Position numbers and translations under genes: made by a program
Shown here: piece by piece, positions 1 through 6,615 of the stretch
Layout of the letters: each line of letters opens with the position of its first letter
Numbering within the stretch: position 1 is the first letter of the stretch
From: Lactiplantibacillus paraplantarum
Lineage (GTDB): Bacteria > Bacillota > Bacilli > Lactobacillales > Lactobacillaceae
Length of the DNA stretch: 13,768 nt
Assembly (NCBI RefSeq): GCF_003641145.1
Contig: NZ_CP032750.1
Coordinates: 1-13,768, forward strand
Direction: 5' to 3'
The notes under the pieces: model-generated
What the model was told of the DNA's origin: nothing
What the model saw: only the letters and a program-made list of their open reading frames with translations
The model's database searches: none

Positions 1-48
1 GGCAACGAACGAAGTGAGGCGCAAGGAACATAGCGACTGGAGTTTAAT

Positions 49-69
49 GTGAGCCGGTTTTTGGCTCAC
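49..69. repeat. hairpin at the left end of the window
   Basis: GTGAGCC (49-55) and GGCTCAC (63-69) form a 7-bp stem with a GGTTTTT loop, upstream of the origin repeats. It may be part of the origin or the end of a transcript entering from the left. Confidence 0.45.
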
Positions 70-112
70 TCCTTTGTATTTTTGTTTTAGATTTTGATCT
101 TGTACAGCGGTG

Positions 113-166
113 CCTCTTTTATACCTCTTTTATAAACCTCTTTTAAACCTCTTTTAGACCCCTCTT
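113..166. repeat. phased CCTCTTTTA repeats in the replication origin
   Basis: Four copies of CCTCTTTTA lie at 113-121, 124-132, 137-145 and 148-156, with a partial CCTCTT at 161-166. Start-to-start distances are 11, 13, 11 and 13 bp, close to one DNA turn each. They sit just upstream of the iterons in AT-rich DNA. Short AT-rich repeats beside iterons are often the site of strand opening in theta-replicating plasmids; that role is inferred here. Confidence 0.6.
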
Positions 167-195
167 GAGCCTTACTCTCCCAAGGCTCACAGAAG

Positions 196-300
196 TTTAT
201 CAACGAGGTTTTGTCTGTTTATCAACGAGGTTTTGTCTGTTTATCAACGAGGTTTTGTCTGTTTATCAACGAGGTTTTGTCTGTTTATCAACGAGGTTTT
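196..300 (+). repeat. iterons of the plasmid replication origin
   Basis: A 22-bp unit (TTTATCAACGAGG followed by TTTTGTCTG) is repeated exactly four times head to tail at 196-217, 218-239, 240-261 and 262-283. A fifth copy at 284-300 keeps the first 17 bp. A 22-bp period puts each copy two helical turns from the next, so initiator molecules would bind on one face. They lie directly upstream of the rep gene, as is usual in Rep_3-type lactobacillus theta plasmids. Binding by Rep is inferred from family knowledge. Confidence 0.93.
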
Positions 301-310
301 TAATAGTGAT

Positions 311-341
311 CGTTGATAAACAATCGTTGATTTTATATAAT
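311..341 (+). promoter_or_regulatory. rep promoter with an inverted half-iteron over the -35
   Basis: The -35 TTGATA at 313-318 and -10 TATAAT at 336-341 are separated by 17 bp. The -35 lies inside CGTTGATAAAC (311-321), the exact reverse complement of the GTTTATCAACG portion of the iteron. An inverted half-iteron at the rep promoter is the usual arrangement for autorepression by Rep dimers in this plasmid class; repression itself is inferred. Confidence 0.8.
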
Positions 342-359
342 AGTTGTGGAGGTGTAATT

Positions 360-1295
360 ATGAGCAATGAACTTATAAAATATGATCCAGAACTTAATAC
401 TATTCCCTTACGTAAATTCACCCCTATTGAAATGAATCTATTTTTTTCAATTATTTCTCGTATGCGTGATAAAGGGGATCAAACAGTTAGATTTTCTTTT
501 GAACAACTTAAAGACTTGAGCAACTATAAACCAACTGCAAATAATCGCTTTGAAGATGATATTCAAAGAACTTATGAAAAACTAATGGGGCTTCATTTTG
601 GAAGACGTAGTAAATCTGGATTAAATAGAGAAATGTTTGTTATGTTTACTAAATTCAGAATTGTTGGTGAAGCTGATTCTCCTTATATAGACATTGAAGT
701 ATATAAAGATGCTTTGCCACTTCTTAATAATTTAGACACGTGGGTTAGATATGCTTTAGCGGAATTTAGAGATCTTCGAAGCAGTTATGCTAAAACCGCT
801 TTTAGATTGTTAAAAGGTTTCAGAACAACCGGTTATGCTTTTTTATCAAAAGAAGATTTTTTTGAGTTACTTGATATTCCTAAAAGTTATTGGAAAAAGC
901 CGGGAGACGTTGATAGATACGTTCTTAAACCAATCAGAGAAGAATTAACCCCTCTTTTTAGAGGCCTAACTGTTCGAAAGAAATATGGTAAAGGCCGCGG
1001 GAAACCAGTAATTGGGTATTCTTTTACTTGGAAGCCTGAAAAGAAAGACGCTAACGACTTCTCACAAGGTCAATTTCAAGATGAACGTCAAAAACTCTTT
1101 AACATTCAGCATAATGGTGAATTAACAGAACAGGAAAAATGGCGCGCCATTGACAAGGTTAAGGGGTTAACTTTAGGCTCTACTGAGAAACAAGCGTTGG
1201 CTGATAAACAGGCCGAGCACGATAAAAAAATAAGAGATCAAGCAAGACAAGAAGCACTTGCTGAACTCCGAAAGGGGTTTGGAAATAATGCCTAA
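360..1295 (+). CDS. repB: plasmid replication initiator, Rep_3 (RepB) family
   Basis: This 311-aa protein is the initiator that would bind the upstream iterons and open the origin for theta replication. The N-terminal region (residues about 10-120: PLRKFTPIEMNLFF, then VRFSFEQLKDLSNY) fits the first winged-helix domain of Rep_3/Initiator_Rep proteins. Residues about 120-235, including the RSSYAKTAFRLLKGFRTTG stretch, fit the second DNA-binding winged helix. The tail is charged and Lys/Gln-rich. The ATG at 360 is chosen because GGAGG (348-352) lies 7 bp upstream and the promoter ends at 341. An in-frame ATG at 165 would only translate the iterons. The next gene overlaps the 3' end by 8 bp, suggesting translational coupling. 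The family is clear; the symbol follows common usage. Confidence 0.93.
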   Translation: MSNELIKYDPELNTIPLRKFTPIEMNLFFSIISRMRDKGDQTVRFSFEQLKDLSNYKPTANNRFEDDIQRTYEKLMGLHFGRRSKSGLNREMFVMFTKFRIVGEADSPYIDIEVYKDALPLLNNLDTWVRYALAEFRDLRSSYAKTAFRLLKGFRTTGYAFLSKEDFFELLDIPKSYWKKPGDVDRYVLKPIREELTPLFRGLTVRKKYGKGRGKPVIGYSFTWKPEKKDANDFSQGQFQDERQKLFNIQHNGELTEQEKWRAIDKVKGLTLGSTEKQALADKQAEHDKKIRDQARQEALAELRKGFGNNA

Positions 1296-1854
1296 AACAA
1301 TTAGAGAACTTGCTGATGAATTGGGCGTTTCAAAGCAGGCTATATGGCAAAAGATAAAAAGAGATGCGTCAATCGATTTACGTCAATTTACATCAACAAA
1401 AGGTAATACTGTTTACGTTGATGTTGATGGGCAAAAAGCTATTAAAGCAATGTTCTCAAACAATTCGTCAACAAGATACCGTCAACAAAAAGATGATGTT
1501 GACGACAACAAAAAAGATGCGGTTGATGGACAAGATGAAGTGAAATTCCTTCGAAATTTAGTATCAGAAATTCAATCTGAAAAGAAAGAGTTACATAAGT
1601 TACTAGATCAGCAACAAAGATTGGCCTTACAGGACAAACAACTGCTCGAAGAATACAAAGCAGAAAACGACAGATTAAAAGTTCTCAAAATGCCCTCACA
1701 GGAAACAGAATTCAAACACTTAGACAATCAATATAAAGATGAAGTGAACGCTCTTAAAGAGAAGTTGGAAAATTTGCAGGAACAAATCAAAGTTCAAAAA
1801 AGGATAGAAGAACAAGAAAAACCAAGAAAATGGTGGGGACTATGGCGAAAATAG
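1288..1854 (+). CDS. DUF536-like replication-associated protein with HTH and coiled coil
   Basis: This 188-aa protein is of the type found just downstream of rep on many lactic acid bacterial theta plasmids. Residues 1-30 (TIRELADELGVSKQAIWQKI) form a MerR/Xre-like helix-turn-helix. Residues about 75-175 are heptad-rich, highly charged and predicted coiled coil. The end is basic and Trp-rich (KWWGLWRK), a hallmark of the DUF536 group. The start at 1288 is preceded by AAAGGGG (1271-1277) and overlaps the rep stop by 8 bp, so the two are probably translated together. Its role (copy control, partition or accessory initiator) is not settled for the family and cannot be read from the sequence. Confidence 0.82.
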   Translation: MPKTIRELADELGVSKQAIWQKIKRDASIDLRQFTSTKGNTVYVDVDGQKAIKAMFSNNSSTRYRQQKDDVDDNKKDAVDGQDEVKFLRNLVSEIQSEKKELHKLLDQQQRLALQDKQLLEEYKAENDRLKVLKMPSQETEFKHLDNQYKDEVNALKEKLENLQEQIKVQKRIEEQEKPRKWWGLWRK

Positions 1855-2042
1855 ATGATTCAGTTAAATTGACATCATTTAAAGGTAATTTATATGATGT
1901 GATGAAGTTAATCTTAGCTAAACGTGGGGTAAGTGTAGGACGAGCACGTAATCCTTTACCACATGTAGAAGATGATGAAATGGATCATGTTGAGGTAGTA
2001 CGGCAACATATTGATGATGCAATTGCTGAATTTACTAAATAA
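1842..2042 (+). CDS. small conserved-looking protein of unknown function, third gene of the rep operon
   Basis: A 66-aa protein beginning MAKIDDSVKLTSFKGN. I do not recognise its function. The ATG at 1842 is preferred over the in-frame ATG at 1830 because GGTGGGG (1831-1837) lies just upstream of it. The gene overlaps the end of the DUF536-like gene by 13 bp, so it is the last cistron of the replication operon. It is mixed in charge with an acidic second half (HVEDDEMDHVEV), has no membrane segment, cysteine or recognisable motif, and is followed at once by a terminator. Confidence 0.6.
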   Translation: MAKIDDSVKLTSFKGNLYDVMKLILAKRGVSVGRARNPLPHVEDDEMDHVEVVRQHIDDAIAEFTK

Positions 2043-2043
2043 T

Positions 2044-2085
2044 AAAAAACGCCGAGTCTCCTTAAAAGAGGCTCAGCGTTTTTTT
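2044..2085. terminator. bidirectional terminator between the rep operon and the oxidoreductase
   Basis: The arms AACGCCGAGTCTC and GAGGCTCAGCGTT pair around a CTTAAAA loop with one mismatch and one G-T pair. They are flanked by A6 on the left and T7 on the right. It starts 2 bp after the stop of the + strand gene and abuts the stop of the - strand gene, so it serves both convergent transcripts. Confidence 0.88.
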
Positions 2086-3418
2086 AAATCTGTGACCAGA
2101 CGTCCGCTCCCAAAGTAGGGAAGAGAGGTACGATGCGGCCTAGTTGTTCAGCTGTATATTGAAACTCAATTGCTGGTAATAAAACGTTAATTGCATCGGC
2201 AGCATGTTCACTAACTTCAGCTGCTCCTACAAGATGATGGTCTTGATCGTAAATCAAGGTGTTATCACCAATTGTTTCCTTATCAACTTGGCGGAACCAT
2301 CCGTCAGGAAGATGATTAGTTTTAATGGTGTAATCAGGATTTTGCTGAGCTTCTTCGACGCTCATACCAACCTGTGCGATTTGTGGTGAGGTAAAGACAA
2401 TGGTTGGGATGGGCGGATAGTTGATTGCGTCAGTAGTCTTTCCTGTGAAAAGTTGGGTTAAATAACTAGATTCAAAGATCGCAGTCGGGGTGAGCTTAGG
2501 CTGTTCTTTATCAAGCACATCACCAGAAGCATAGATGTTATCAATGTTAGTTTGAAGATGATCGTTAACTTCGATCCCGTTAGCATTGTAACTAACGCCT
2601 ACTTCGTCTAATCCGATGTTTTCGATGTTAGGAATTCGTCCGGTAGCATCCAAAATCCAGTCGGTGGTGAGGGTTTCGTGATCGTTATAAGACACGGTAA
2701 AATGAGAACCGTCTTCCTCAAAACGATCCACCTGAGCGTTGTAAATGAACTTCACCCCTCGTTTTTCGAGGTCGGCAATGACTTGTTTTACGTAATCTTG
2801 ATTAAATTTGCGCAACGCCCGATTATGGCGTAAAAGTACAGTGACGTTCGCGCCGGCAGCATTGGCAATCGTGGCAAATTCCATGCCGATATAGCCCGCG
2901 CCAATAATTACGATATTTTCAGGAAGCTGTTTGAGGTTCATAAAATCGGTACTGTCATGCGTAAGTTCTGAGCCCATAACATCTAGATGGTGGGGACGTA
3001 GCCCCGTTGCAATCACGATTTTGTCAGCGGTGTAGCGCTGTTGATCCACTTCGATGGTGTGAGCATCAACAAATTTTCCACAACCGTGAATAATTTCGAT
3101 GTCAACAGAGTCGAGTAAACCAGTAATCATGTCCGGCAAGCCGTCGATGACTTCGTGTTCATGTTCTACATTGGCAGTCCAATCCAGCTTTAAGTCACCA
3201 TTTACAATGCCATCAAGGCGTTCTTGGTGGCGTAAAAGTTGAACCGGGTTGTCCAGCGTAATTTTCGCGTTGCATCCACGGTTTGGACAAGTTCCCCCGA
3301 TTTTGTCCGCTTCGATAATGGCGACTTTTTTACCACTATTAGCTAGTGGAACCGCCCCGTCGAAGGCACCATGCCCCGCGCCTAAGTACAAAACATCAAA
3401 TTGATAACTTTCAGTCAT
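2084..3418 (-). CDS. NAD(P)/FAD-dependent pyridine nucleotide-disulfide oxidoreductase (glutathione reductase-like)
   Basis: A 444-aa cytoplasmic flavoprotein of the class I disulfide reductase fold. An N-terminal FAD site reads YLGAGHGAFDGA (residues 11-22). The redox pair is GGTCPNRGC (Cys44, Cys49). A second Rossmann motif IIGAGYIGMEF (about 170-180) is followed by LLRHNRALRKF. Basic residues there favour NADPH over NADH. The second FAD motif, IYASGDV, is near 295. The C-terminal interface domain lacks the usual HPTxxE: the matching segment is VPLFPTLGADV, so the catalytic-base His is Phe and the Glu is absent. The substrate (glutathione, another thiol or a metal) is therefore uncertain. 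GGAGGT precedes the ATG by 6 bp. The gene is alone in its transcript, with a cre box at the promoter. Length is normal. Confidence 0.88.
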   Translation of the reverse strand: MTESYQFDVLYLGAGHGAFDGAVPLANSGKKVAIIEADKIGGTCPNRGCNAKITLDNPVQLLRHQERLDGIVNGDLKLDWTANVEHEHEVIDGLPDMITGLLDSVDIEIIHGCGKFVDAHTIEVDQQRYTADKIVIATGLRPHHLDVMGSELTHDSTDFMNLKQLPENIVIIGAGYIGMEFATIANAAGANVTVLLRHNRALRKFNQDYVKQVIADLEKRGVKFIYNAQVDRFEEDGSHFTVSYNDHETLTTDWILDATGRIPNIENIGLDEVGVSYNANGIEVNDHLQTNIDNIYASGDVLDKEQPKLTPTAIFESSYLTQLFTGKTTDAINYPPIPTIVFTSPQIAQVGMSVEEAQQNPDYTIKTNHLPDGWFRQVDKETIGDNTLIYDQDHHLVGAAEVSEHAADAINVLLPAIEFQYTAEQLGRIVPLFPTLGADVWSQI

Positions 3419-3432
3419 TTAATTACCTCCAT

Positions 3433-3444
3433 CCTAAATTTAGG
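3433..3444. repeat. 12-bp perfect palindrome in the oxidoreductase leader
   Basis: CCTAAATTTAGG is self-complementary and lies immediately upstream of the GGAGGT ribosome site of the oxidoreductase. It could be a protein site in the 5' leader; nothing more can be said. Confidence 0.4.
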
Positions 3445-3472
3445 TGAATAAATAATTACCATTGTTGGCACG

Positions 3473-3502
3473 AGCATAGCAGAGGATAGGTGCGAGTTGC
3501 AA
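3473..3502 (-). promoter_or_regulatory. predicted promoter of the oxidoreductase gene
   Basis: Read on the minus strand, TTGCAA (3502-3497) and TATGCT (3478-3473) are separated by 18 bp. Start of transcription would fall near 3466, leaving a leader of about 47 nt. The -35 lies inside the cre box. It is a fair but not perfect match to consensus. Confidence 0.5.
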
Positions 3503-3514
3503 GCGATTGCAACT
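3495..3514. promoter_or_regulatory. cre box (CcpA operator)
   Basis: AGTTGCAAGCGATTGCAACT has 8-bp inverted arms around GCGA. Its core TTGCAAGCGATTGCA (3497-3511) fits every position of the Gram-positive cre consensus WTGNAARCGNWWNCA. It overlaps the predicted -35 of the oxidoreductase, the position from which CcpA represses. A LacI-family relative of CcpA could use the same site. Confidence 0.7.
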
Positions 3515-3523
3515 GAAGAGAAC

Positions 3524-3562
3524 AAAAAGCAATCCTTAACTTTAAATAAGGATTGCTAAAAA
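3524..3562 (-). terminator. terminator of the MFS transporter pseudogene
   Basis: Perfect 11-bp arms AGCAATCCTTA (3528-3538) and TAAGGATTGCT (3547-3557) form a hairpin. On the minus strand it ends in a T run 3' of the MFS stop; on the plus strand AAAAAA follows. It therefore terminates minus-strand transcription. Confidence 0.85.
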
Positions 3563-3570
3563 ATATCTTA

Positions 3571-4448
3571 CTAACGTTTTAATGATTTAATCGATAGCAT
3601 TGAAATACCACCAATCAAGGAAAAAATAAATGAAACAATAAAAATTCCAGAATAACCAAAAAGACTTATGACGGCAGCGGCTAAAACGGGTGCGATAGCT
3701 TGTGTAATTGTATTACCTAAGTTGTAAACACCTAAGAAAAATGCAACACGATTTTGATCGGGGATAACTTTTAAGTTTAATAAATTATCAAGTGCGTTCC
3801 ATAAGCCCATTCCTAAACCGGCAGCTAAGGCGTAAAGAATAATACCAGTATTATTTCTTAAGAAGAACAGGGAGAGACCTGCAATTGCTAATAAGATAGT
3901 TGAGAGACCTACTGGTAATTTCAGTATTTTAAATTTATTAGATAGTGGCCCAGCGACTAATCCCATCAAAATGCCAAAAATAAGCATAATCATGTTAACA
4001 AGTTGGATAGAAGATTGAGTTTGATTACCACGATGAAGAAAGTCGGTCATTATATATAAAATGTATCCTGTAATTGCAAAGTTTCCAACTCCCTGAAACA
4101 TTTTTCCTATAAGAGCTAGGTAGTAGTCGCGCCAATTTGCCAAGAAGGAAAAATTAACTTTACATTTTTTAAAGAAAACTTTTCTTTCTTTTTAGTTGAG
4201 GTTTCATCTAAATTAGAAGGCTCATGGACAATCAAAGTTGCAATTAATACGCCAGCAAATGTGAATATACCAAAGACTATAAATCCTAGTCGAAACTGGC
4301 TAAGGAACAAAGCACCGATAACGTTAAATCCGTTATTACCTAAAGCCATGCCTAGACCACCATAAGCAGAAGAAGCAGTCCCCTTTCCATCTTCAGGTGC
4401 AAAGGATAATCCAGATTTAAAAAGCCAAGAGCTAAAAAAGCCCAACAA
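3571..4448 (-). pseudogene. MFS transporter, 5'-truncated and frameshifted
   Basis: Two adjoining minus-strand frames make up one transporter of the major facilitator superfamily. The first (4448-4116) holds two membrane helices (FNVIGALFLSQF; IVFGIFTFAGVLIATLIV) and the central charged loop. The second (from 4143) holds six helices, starting at NWRDYYLALIGKMFQ. A one-base loss near 4158-4170 separates them: adding one A in the minus-strand AAAG restores a continuous NVKVNFSFLANWRDYY reading. Together they give about 290 residues, whereas the family usually has 400-450. Roughly the first 130 residues (about four helices) are missing, with no start or promoter. The substrate is unknown. It is followed by its own terminator, so the remnant kept its native 3' end. 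Confidence 0.85.
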
Positions 4449-4467
4449 ACTTTACAACAATAATCGT

Positions 4468-4497
4468 AAAAAGCGCCTAGAAATAGGCTTTTTTTCA
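4468..4497 (+). terminator. terminator-like hairpin at the MFS truncation point
   Basis: GCCTA and TAGGC pair around GAAA, with flanking A5 and T7 able to extend the stem. It reads best on the plus strand and probably belongs to a lost neighbouring gene, since no intact + strand gene precedes it. Confidence 0.55.
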
Positions 4498-4579
4498 TGT
4501 TTCGACGTTTGAGAAACGCATTCTAAGTCCAGTTTTTATTAATAAATGGGTTAATGTCCGCTAAATGAATATATAAACT

Positions 4580-4605
4580 GCGTCATAACTTAACAATTGT
4601 GTCGC
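4580..4605. repeat. imperfect dyad resembling a serine-recombinase site, with a second half-copy
   Basis: The arms GCGTCATAA (4580-4588) and TTGTGTCGC (4597-4605) are inverted with 7 of 9 positions matching, giving a 26-bp dyad with an AT-rich centre. The left half CGTCATAACTTA recurs exactly at 4641-4652, 60 bp downstream. This is the size and layout of res subsites, but no serine recombinase gene is in the window, so the identification is tentative. Confidence 0.35.
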
Positions 4606-4802
4606 TTTTTTTATGCCTTATAATTAAAGGTGTTAAAATACGTCATAACTTACCACCATAAAGCAGTCCAATTAATTTATTGACTTCTAAGTAAAATACC
4701 AGGAGTTTTGCTATGAATTAACTATGATCCTAGGTGGTCACTAAAACATTCCTTAATTTAGGGGCTATAATTACATAATGACCCCTCGAAAAGACTATTA
4801 AG

Positions 4803-4844
4803 ACAGCCCCTGTTATCTAATCACTAGATAACAGGGGCTGTTTT
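4803..4844. terminator. dispersed terminator hairpin, copy 1
   Basis: Perfect 17-bp arms (ACAGCCCCTGTTATCTA and its complement, 4803-4819 and 4825-4841) enclose ATCAC and run into TTTT. A close relative lies at 10562-10606. No gene ends directly at this copy. Confidence 0.75.
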
Positions 4845-4963
4845 AATTCTAAAATGACATAATAACCCTTTGATATTACTATATTTTCCGTAATTATATC
4901 AGCATACCGTTTGTAAATTGTAATTTTATTTTGCATTAAATTTAAGGGGTGCTTTGCACTAAT

Positions 4964-5012
4964 AAATCGAGTAGGAGACTAGCCATTAATTGACTAGTCT
5001 CCTACTCGATTT
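4964..5012. terminator. 19-bp-stem hairpin downstream of the CDF gene
   Basis: Arms AAATCGAGTAGGAGACTAG (4964-4982) and their exact complement (4994-5012) enclose an 11-nt loop. It lies about 30 bp after the minus-strand CDF stop and is the likely end of the arsR-CDF transcript. The T tract after the stem is short and interrupted on the minus strand, so termination strength is uncertain. Confidence 0.65.
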
Positions 5013-5043
5013 AAAATAGTCCTTTTTTCAATATATAAATACT

Positions 5044-5967
5044 TTAACTGCCATAAGCATACCCTTTTTCCAGTTCGTCTTTACTTGTAGTTATTTCTAT
5101 TGTGATATGATTCTTTACACCCGATGTATGGGCAAGCTCTGCAATTTCTTCTTTGATTTCCCTAGCCTTGTTTATATCGGAAGAATCTATAAGAACCGTA
5201 ACGATAAGGGCATTTTCTTCTCCGTCCAGTGACCAAATGTGAAAATGAGAGAGGGCCTTTACAGCAGGAATATTGTTAATGGAGCTCGCCAGGTTCTCTA
5301 CGTTTACATTTTCCGGCGAACCGTTCAATAAAATTTTCATTGTGCTTAAAAATTCAGGTACAGTTTTATAGAGGATATAGAGTGCTATCAAAATCGATAA
5401 GATTGGATCCAATCGATAAGCCTCGGTAAAGTTCATTACGATACTCACAACCAAGACCCCAATCCACCCTAATACATCTTCTAGCATATACAGGTTCAAC
5501 ATGCCTTCGTTTTTAGATGACCCTTTGCTTAGAATCCAAGCCGCATATCCATTCAATCCAATAGCCACGAGTGAAAGCCAAAACATGCCACTGTAATTAA
5601 CCGGTTGCGGATCAATCAAACGTGGGATACTTCGGTAGATCATAAAAAATGAGCCGCCGATCAGTACTACTCCAGTTATCAACGCCCCTAATAATGAAAA
5701 GCGGTTATAACCAAAAGTGAACTGTTCATCTTGCTGCTTTTCTGAGTACCCCTGGAAAAACCAAGCGAATCCAATAGAAATGGAATCTCCTAAATCATGA
5801 ACGGCGTCGGACATAATTGACACACTATTGAAAAGAGACCCAAAGAAAAATTAAATCATGGAAAAAATAAAGTTGGTGAAAAAAGCAATTTTAATATTCT
5901 TATTCGGTTGATTTTGGTGCGAGTGATTTTCTTGTTTCTCTGACTTTGAAATTTTAAAAACCTCCAT
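5044..5967 (-). pseudogene. CDF-family heavy-metal exporter (CzcD/ZitB-like), disrupted
   Basis: Cation diffusion facilitators export Zn2+/Co2+/Cd2+ in exchange for protons. Read from ATG 5967 the frame is 307 codons, normal for the family. It shows a His-containing N-terminus (ENHSHQNQ), membrane helices, the TM2 metal motif HDLGD (His57, Asp61) and a C-terminal cytoplasmic domain (ALSHFHIWSLDGEENALIVT). There are three lesions. Codon 39 is TAA (5851-5853) where GAA would be expected. The TM5 HxxxD motif reads YMLED, with Tyr160 (TAT, 5488-5490) replacing the metal-binding His. The strong GGAGG (5961-5965) stands 8 nt before ATT, suggesting an ATG lost by one change; the ATG used for numbering overlaps that GGAGG. 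An open frame of 259 aa remains from GTG 5823 but lacks TM1. It follows arsR by 23 bp in the same operon. Confidence 0.85.
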
Positions 5968-5990
5968 TTAGTTTTATACCTTATTAGCTT

Positions 5991-6305
5991 TTATTGTTCT
6001 TGTTCATTGATATGAGTTAAGACTTGTTCGAGAGTACTGAAAACATGAAGATCATCAAGACTGTAAACCATGCTTTTCCCTTCTCTTCTTGCCTTCACTA
6101 AATGTGAATCATTCAATATTTTTAGTTGGTGTGAAATCGCGGACTGTTCCATATCCAATGCAAGCACAATGTTTCCAACACTGAGCTCTTCTTTCTGTAA
6201 AAGAAAGAGAATTGACAAGCGTGTAGGGTCACTAATCACTTTGAATTCTTTGCTTATTGATTGGATCTTCTCTTTATTGATTGGCGAAGTTGTTGATGTA
6301 TCCAT
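5991..6305 (-). CDS. ArsR/SmtB-family metal-sensing repressor (CzrA-like)
   Basis: A 104-aa dimeric winged-helix repressor. FKVISDPTRLSILFLL (22-36) and the recognition helix region QSAISHQLKILND (54-66) are typical of the family. The helix-5 sensor site is Asp85-x-His87 with His98 and Glu101, spaced as in the Zn/Co sensor CzrA (D-x-H ... H-x-x-H), with Glu in place of the last His. The Cys-based site of CadC-type cadmium sensors is absent. It would repress its own operon with the CDF gene and the divergent ATPase, releasing DNA when Zn2+/Co2+-like ions bind. The ATG follows AGAGG (about 11 nt) and AAGAG (5 nt). Metal specificity is inferred from the ligand pattern. Confidence 0.9.
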   Translation of the reverse strand: MDTSTTSPINKEKIQSISKEFKVISDPTRLSILFLLQKEELSVGNIVLALDMEQSAISHQLKILNDSHLVKARREGKSMVYSLDDLHVFSTLEQVLTHINEQEQ

Positions 6306-6324
6306 ATGCTCTTATTCCTCTCAC

Positions 6325-6342
6325 ATGATTTTCCATTCATAT
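6325..6342. promoter_or_regulatory. putative ArsR operator 1 (arsR side)
   Basis: ATGATTTTCCATTCATAT lies between the arsR promoter and its ATG. It matches operator 2 (6490-6507) at 15 of 18 positions, differing only in the three central bases. The inverted TGA...TCA pattern resembles SmtB/CzrA-type sites. Confidence 0.65.
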
Positions 6343-6344
6343 AT

Positions 6345-6353
6345 ATAATATCA
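6345..6353 (-). promoter_or_regulatory. extended -10 of the arsR-CDF promoter
   Basis: On the minus strand TGATATTAT (6353-6345) is an extended -10 (TGnTATTAT). No strong -35 is seen upstream, which is usual for extended -10 promoters. Transcription would start at about 6338, inside operator 1. Confidence 0.5.
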
Positions 6354-6446
6354 CATGAGTAAAACGATGCTAGTTTTTTGTTTATAGACAAAATTAAGAC
6401 TTTTGTATCAGCAATAGTAGTCCATTTGAATAAGAAGCATCTTGTC

Positions 6447-6475
6447 TTGACAAAACTCATACAGTGAGTTAATAT
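6447..6475 (+). promoter_or_regulatory. promoter of the P1B-type ATPase gene
   Basis: TTGACA (6447-6452) and TAATAT (6470-6475) are separated by 17 bp. Transcription would start near 6482, just before operator 2, leaving a leader of about 180 nt. Confidence 0.75.
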
Positions 6476-6485
6476 GATTTTGTAA

Positions 6486-6509
6486 ACATATGATTTGTTA
6501 TTCATATGT
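6486..6509. promoter_or_regulatory. putative ArsR operator 2 (ATPase side)
   Basis: Perfect inverted arms ACATATGA (6486-6493) and TCATATGT (6502-6509) are separated by 8 bp. The core TGATTTGTTATTCA resembles the SmtB-type TGAACA-N2-TATTCA operator pattern. It lies at about +4 to +28 of the ATPase promoter, a roadblock position. Confidence 0.7.
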
Positions 6510-6562
6510 AAAACGTAAAGATTCCGATTTACATATGGGACAACTGAAAGGAGTCAGAGACA

Positions 6563-6615
6563 ATGGAAATTACATGAATACTTCTCTTCTTTTAGTGGGA
6601 ATTTGTGTGATTTAA
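6563..6615 (+). other. two overlapping leader peptides or a gene remnant upstream of the ATPase
   Basis: GAAAGGAG (6546-6553) precedes ATG GAA ATT ACA TGA (6563-6577), encoding four residues. Overlapping its stop by ATGA is a 13-residue frame MNTSLLLVGICVI (6574-6615). The spacing is right for translation, so this could be a leader in the long 5' UTR. The hydrophobic stretch could equally be the decayed start of a small membrane protein. Confidence 0.3.

Larger units (their letters stand above)
4449..5043. other. gene-free junction region
   Basis: About 600 bp without a credible gene. It contains the hairpin at 4468-4497, a recombinase-site-like dyad at 4580-4605 with a partial repeat 60 bp on, the dispersed terminator at 4803-4844 and the long hairpin at 4964-5012. 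AGGAG at 4700-4704 precedes ATG AAT TAA, an immediate stop, so it is at most a broken gene start. The rest is AT-rich with no feature I can support. Confidence 0.6.

Noticed and set aside
196..300. Tandem repeats as a CRISPR array.
   Set aside because: The 22-bp units are directly adjacent with no spacers; they are iterons.
165..359. An in-frame 65-residue N-terminal extension of the replication initiator.
   Set aside because: It only translates the iterons into a repeated peptide and crosses the rep promoter; the ATG at 360 has a proper GGAGG site.
4700..4716. A gene start with AGGAG and ATG.
   Set aside because: The frame stops after two codons (ATG AAT TAA).
6254..6505. An 83-residue minus-strand reading frame between arsR and the ATPase.
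   Set aside because: It overlaps the arsR start, both operators and both promoters and resembles no protein family.
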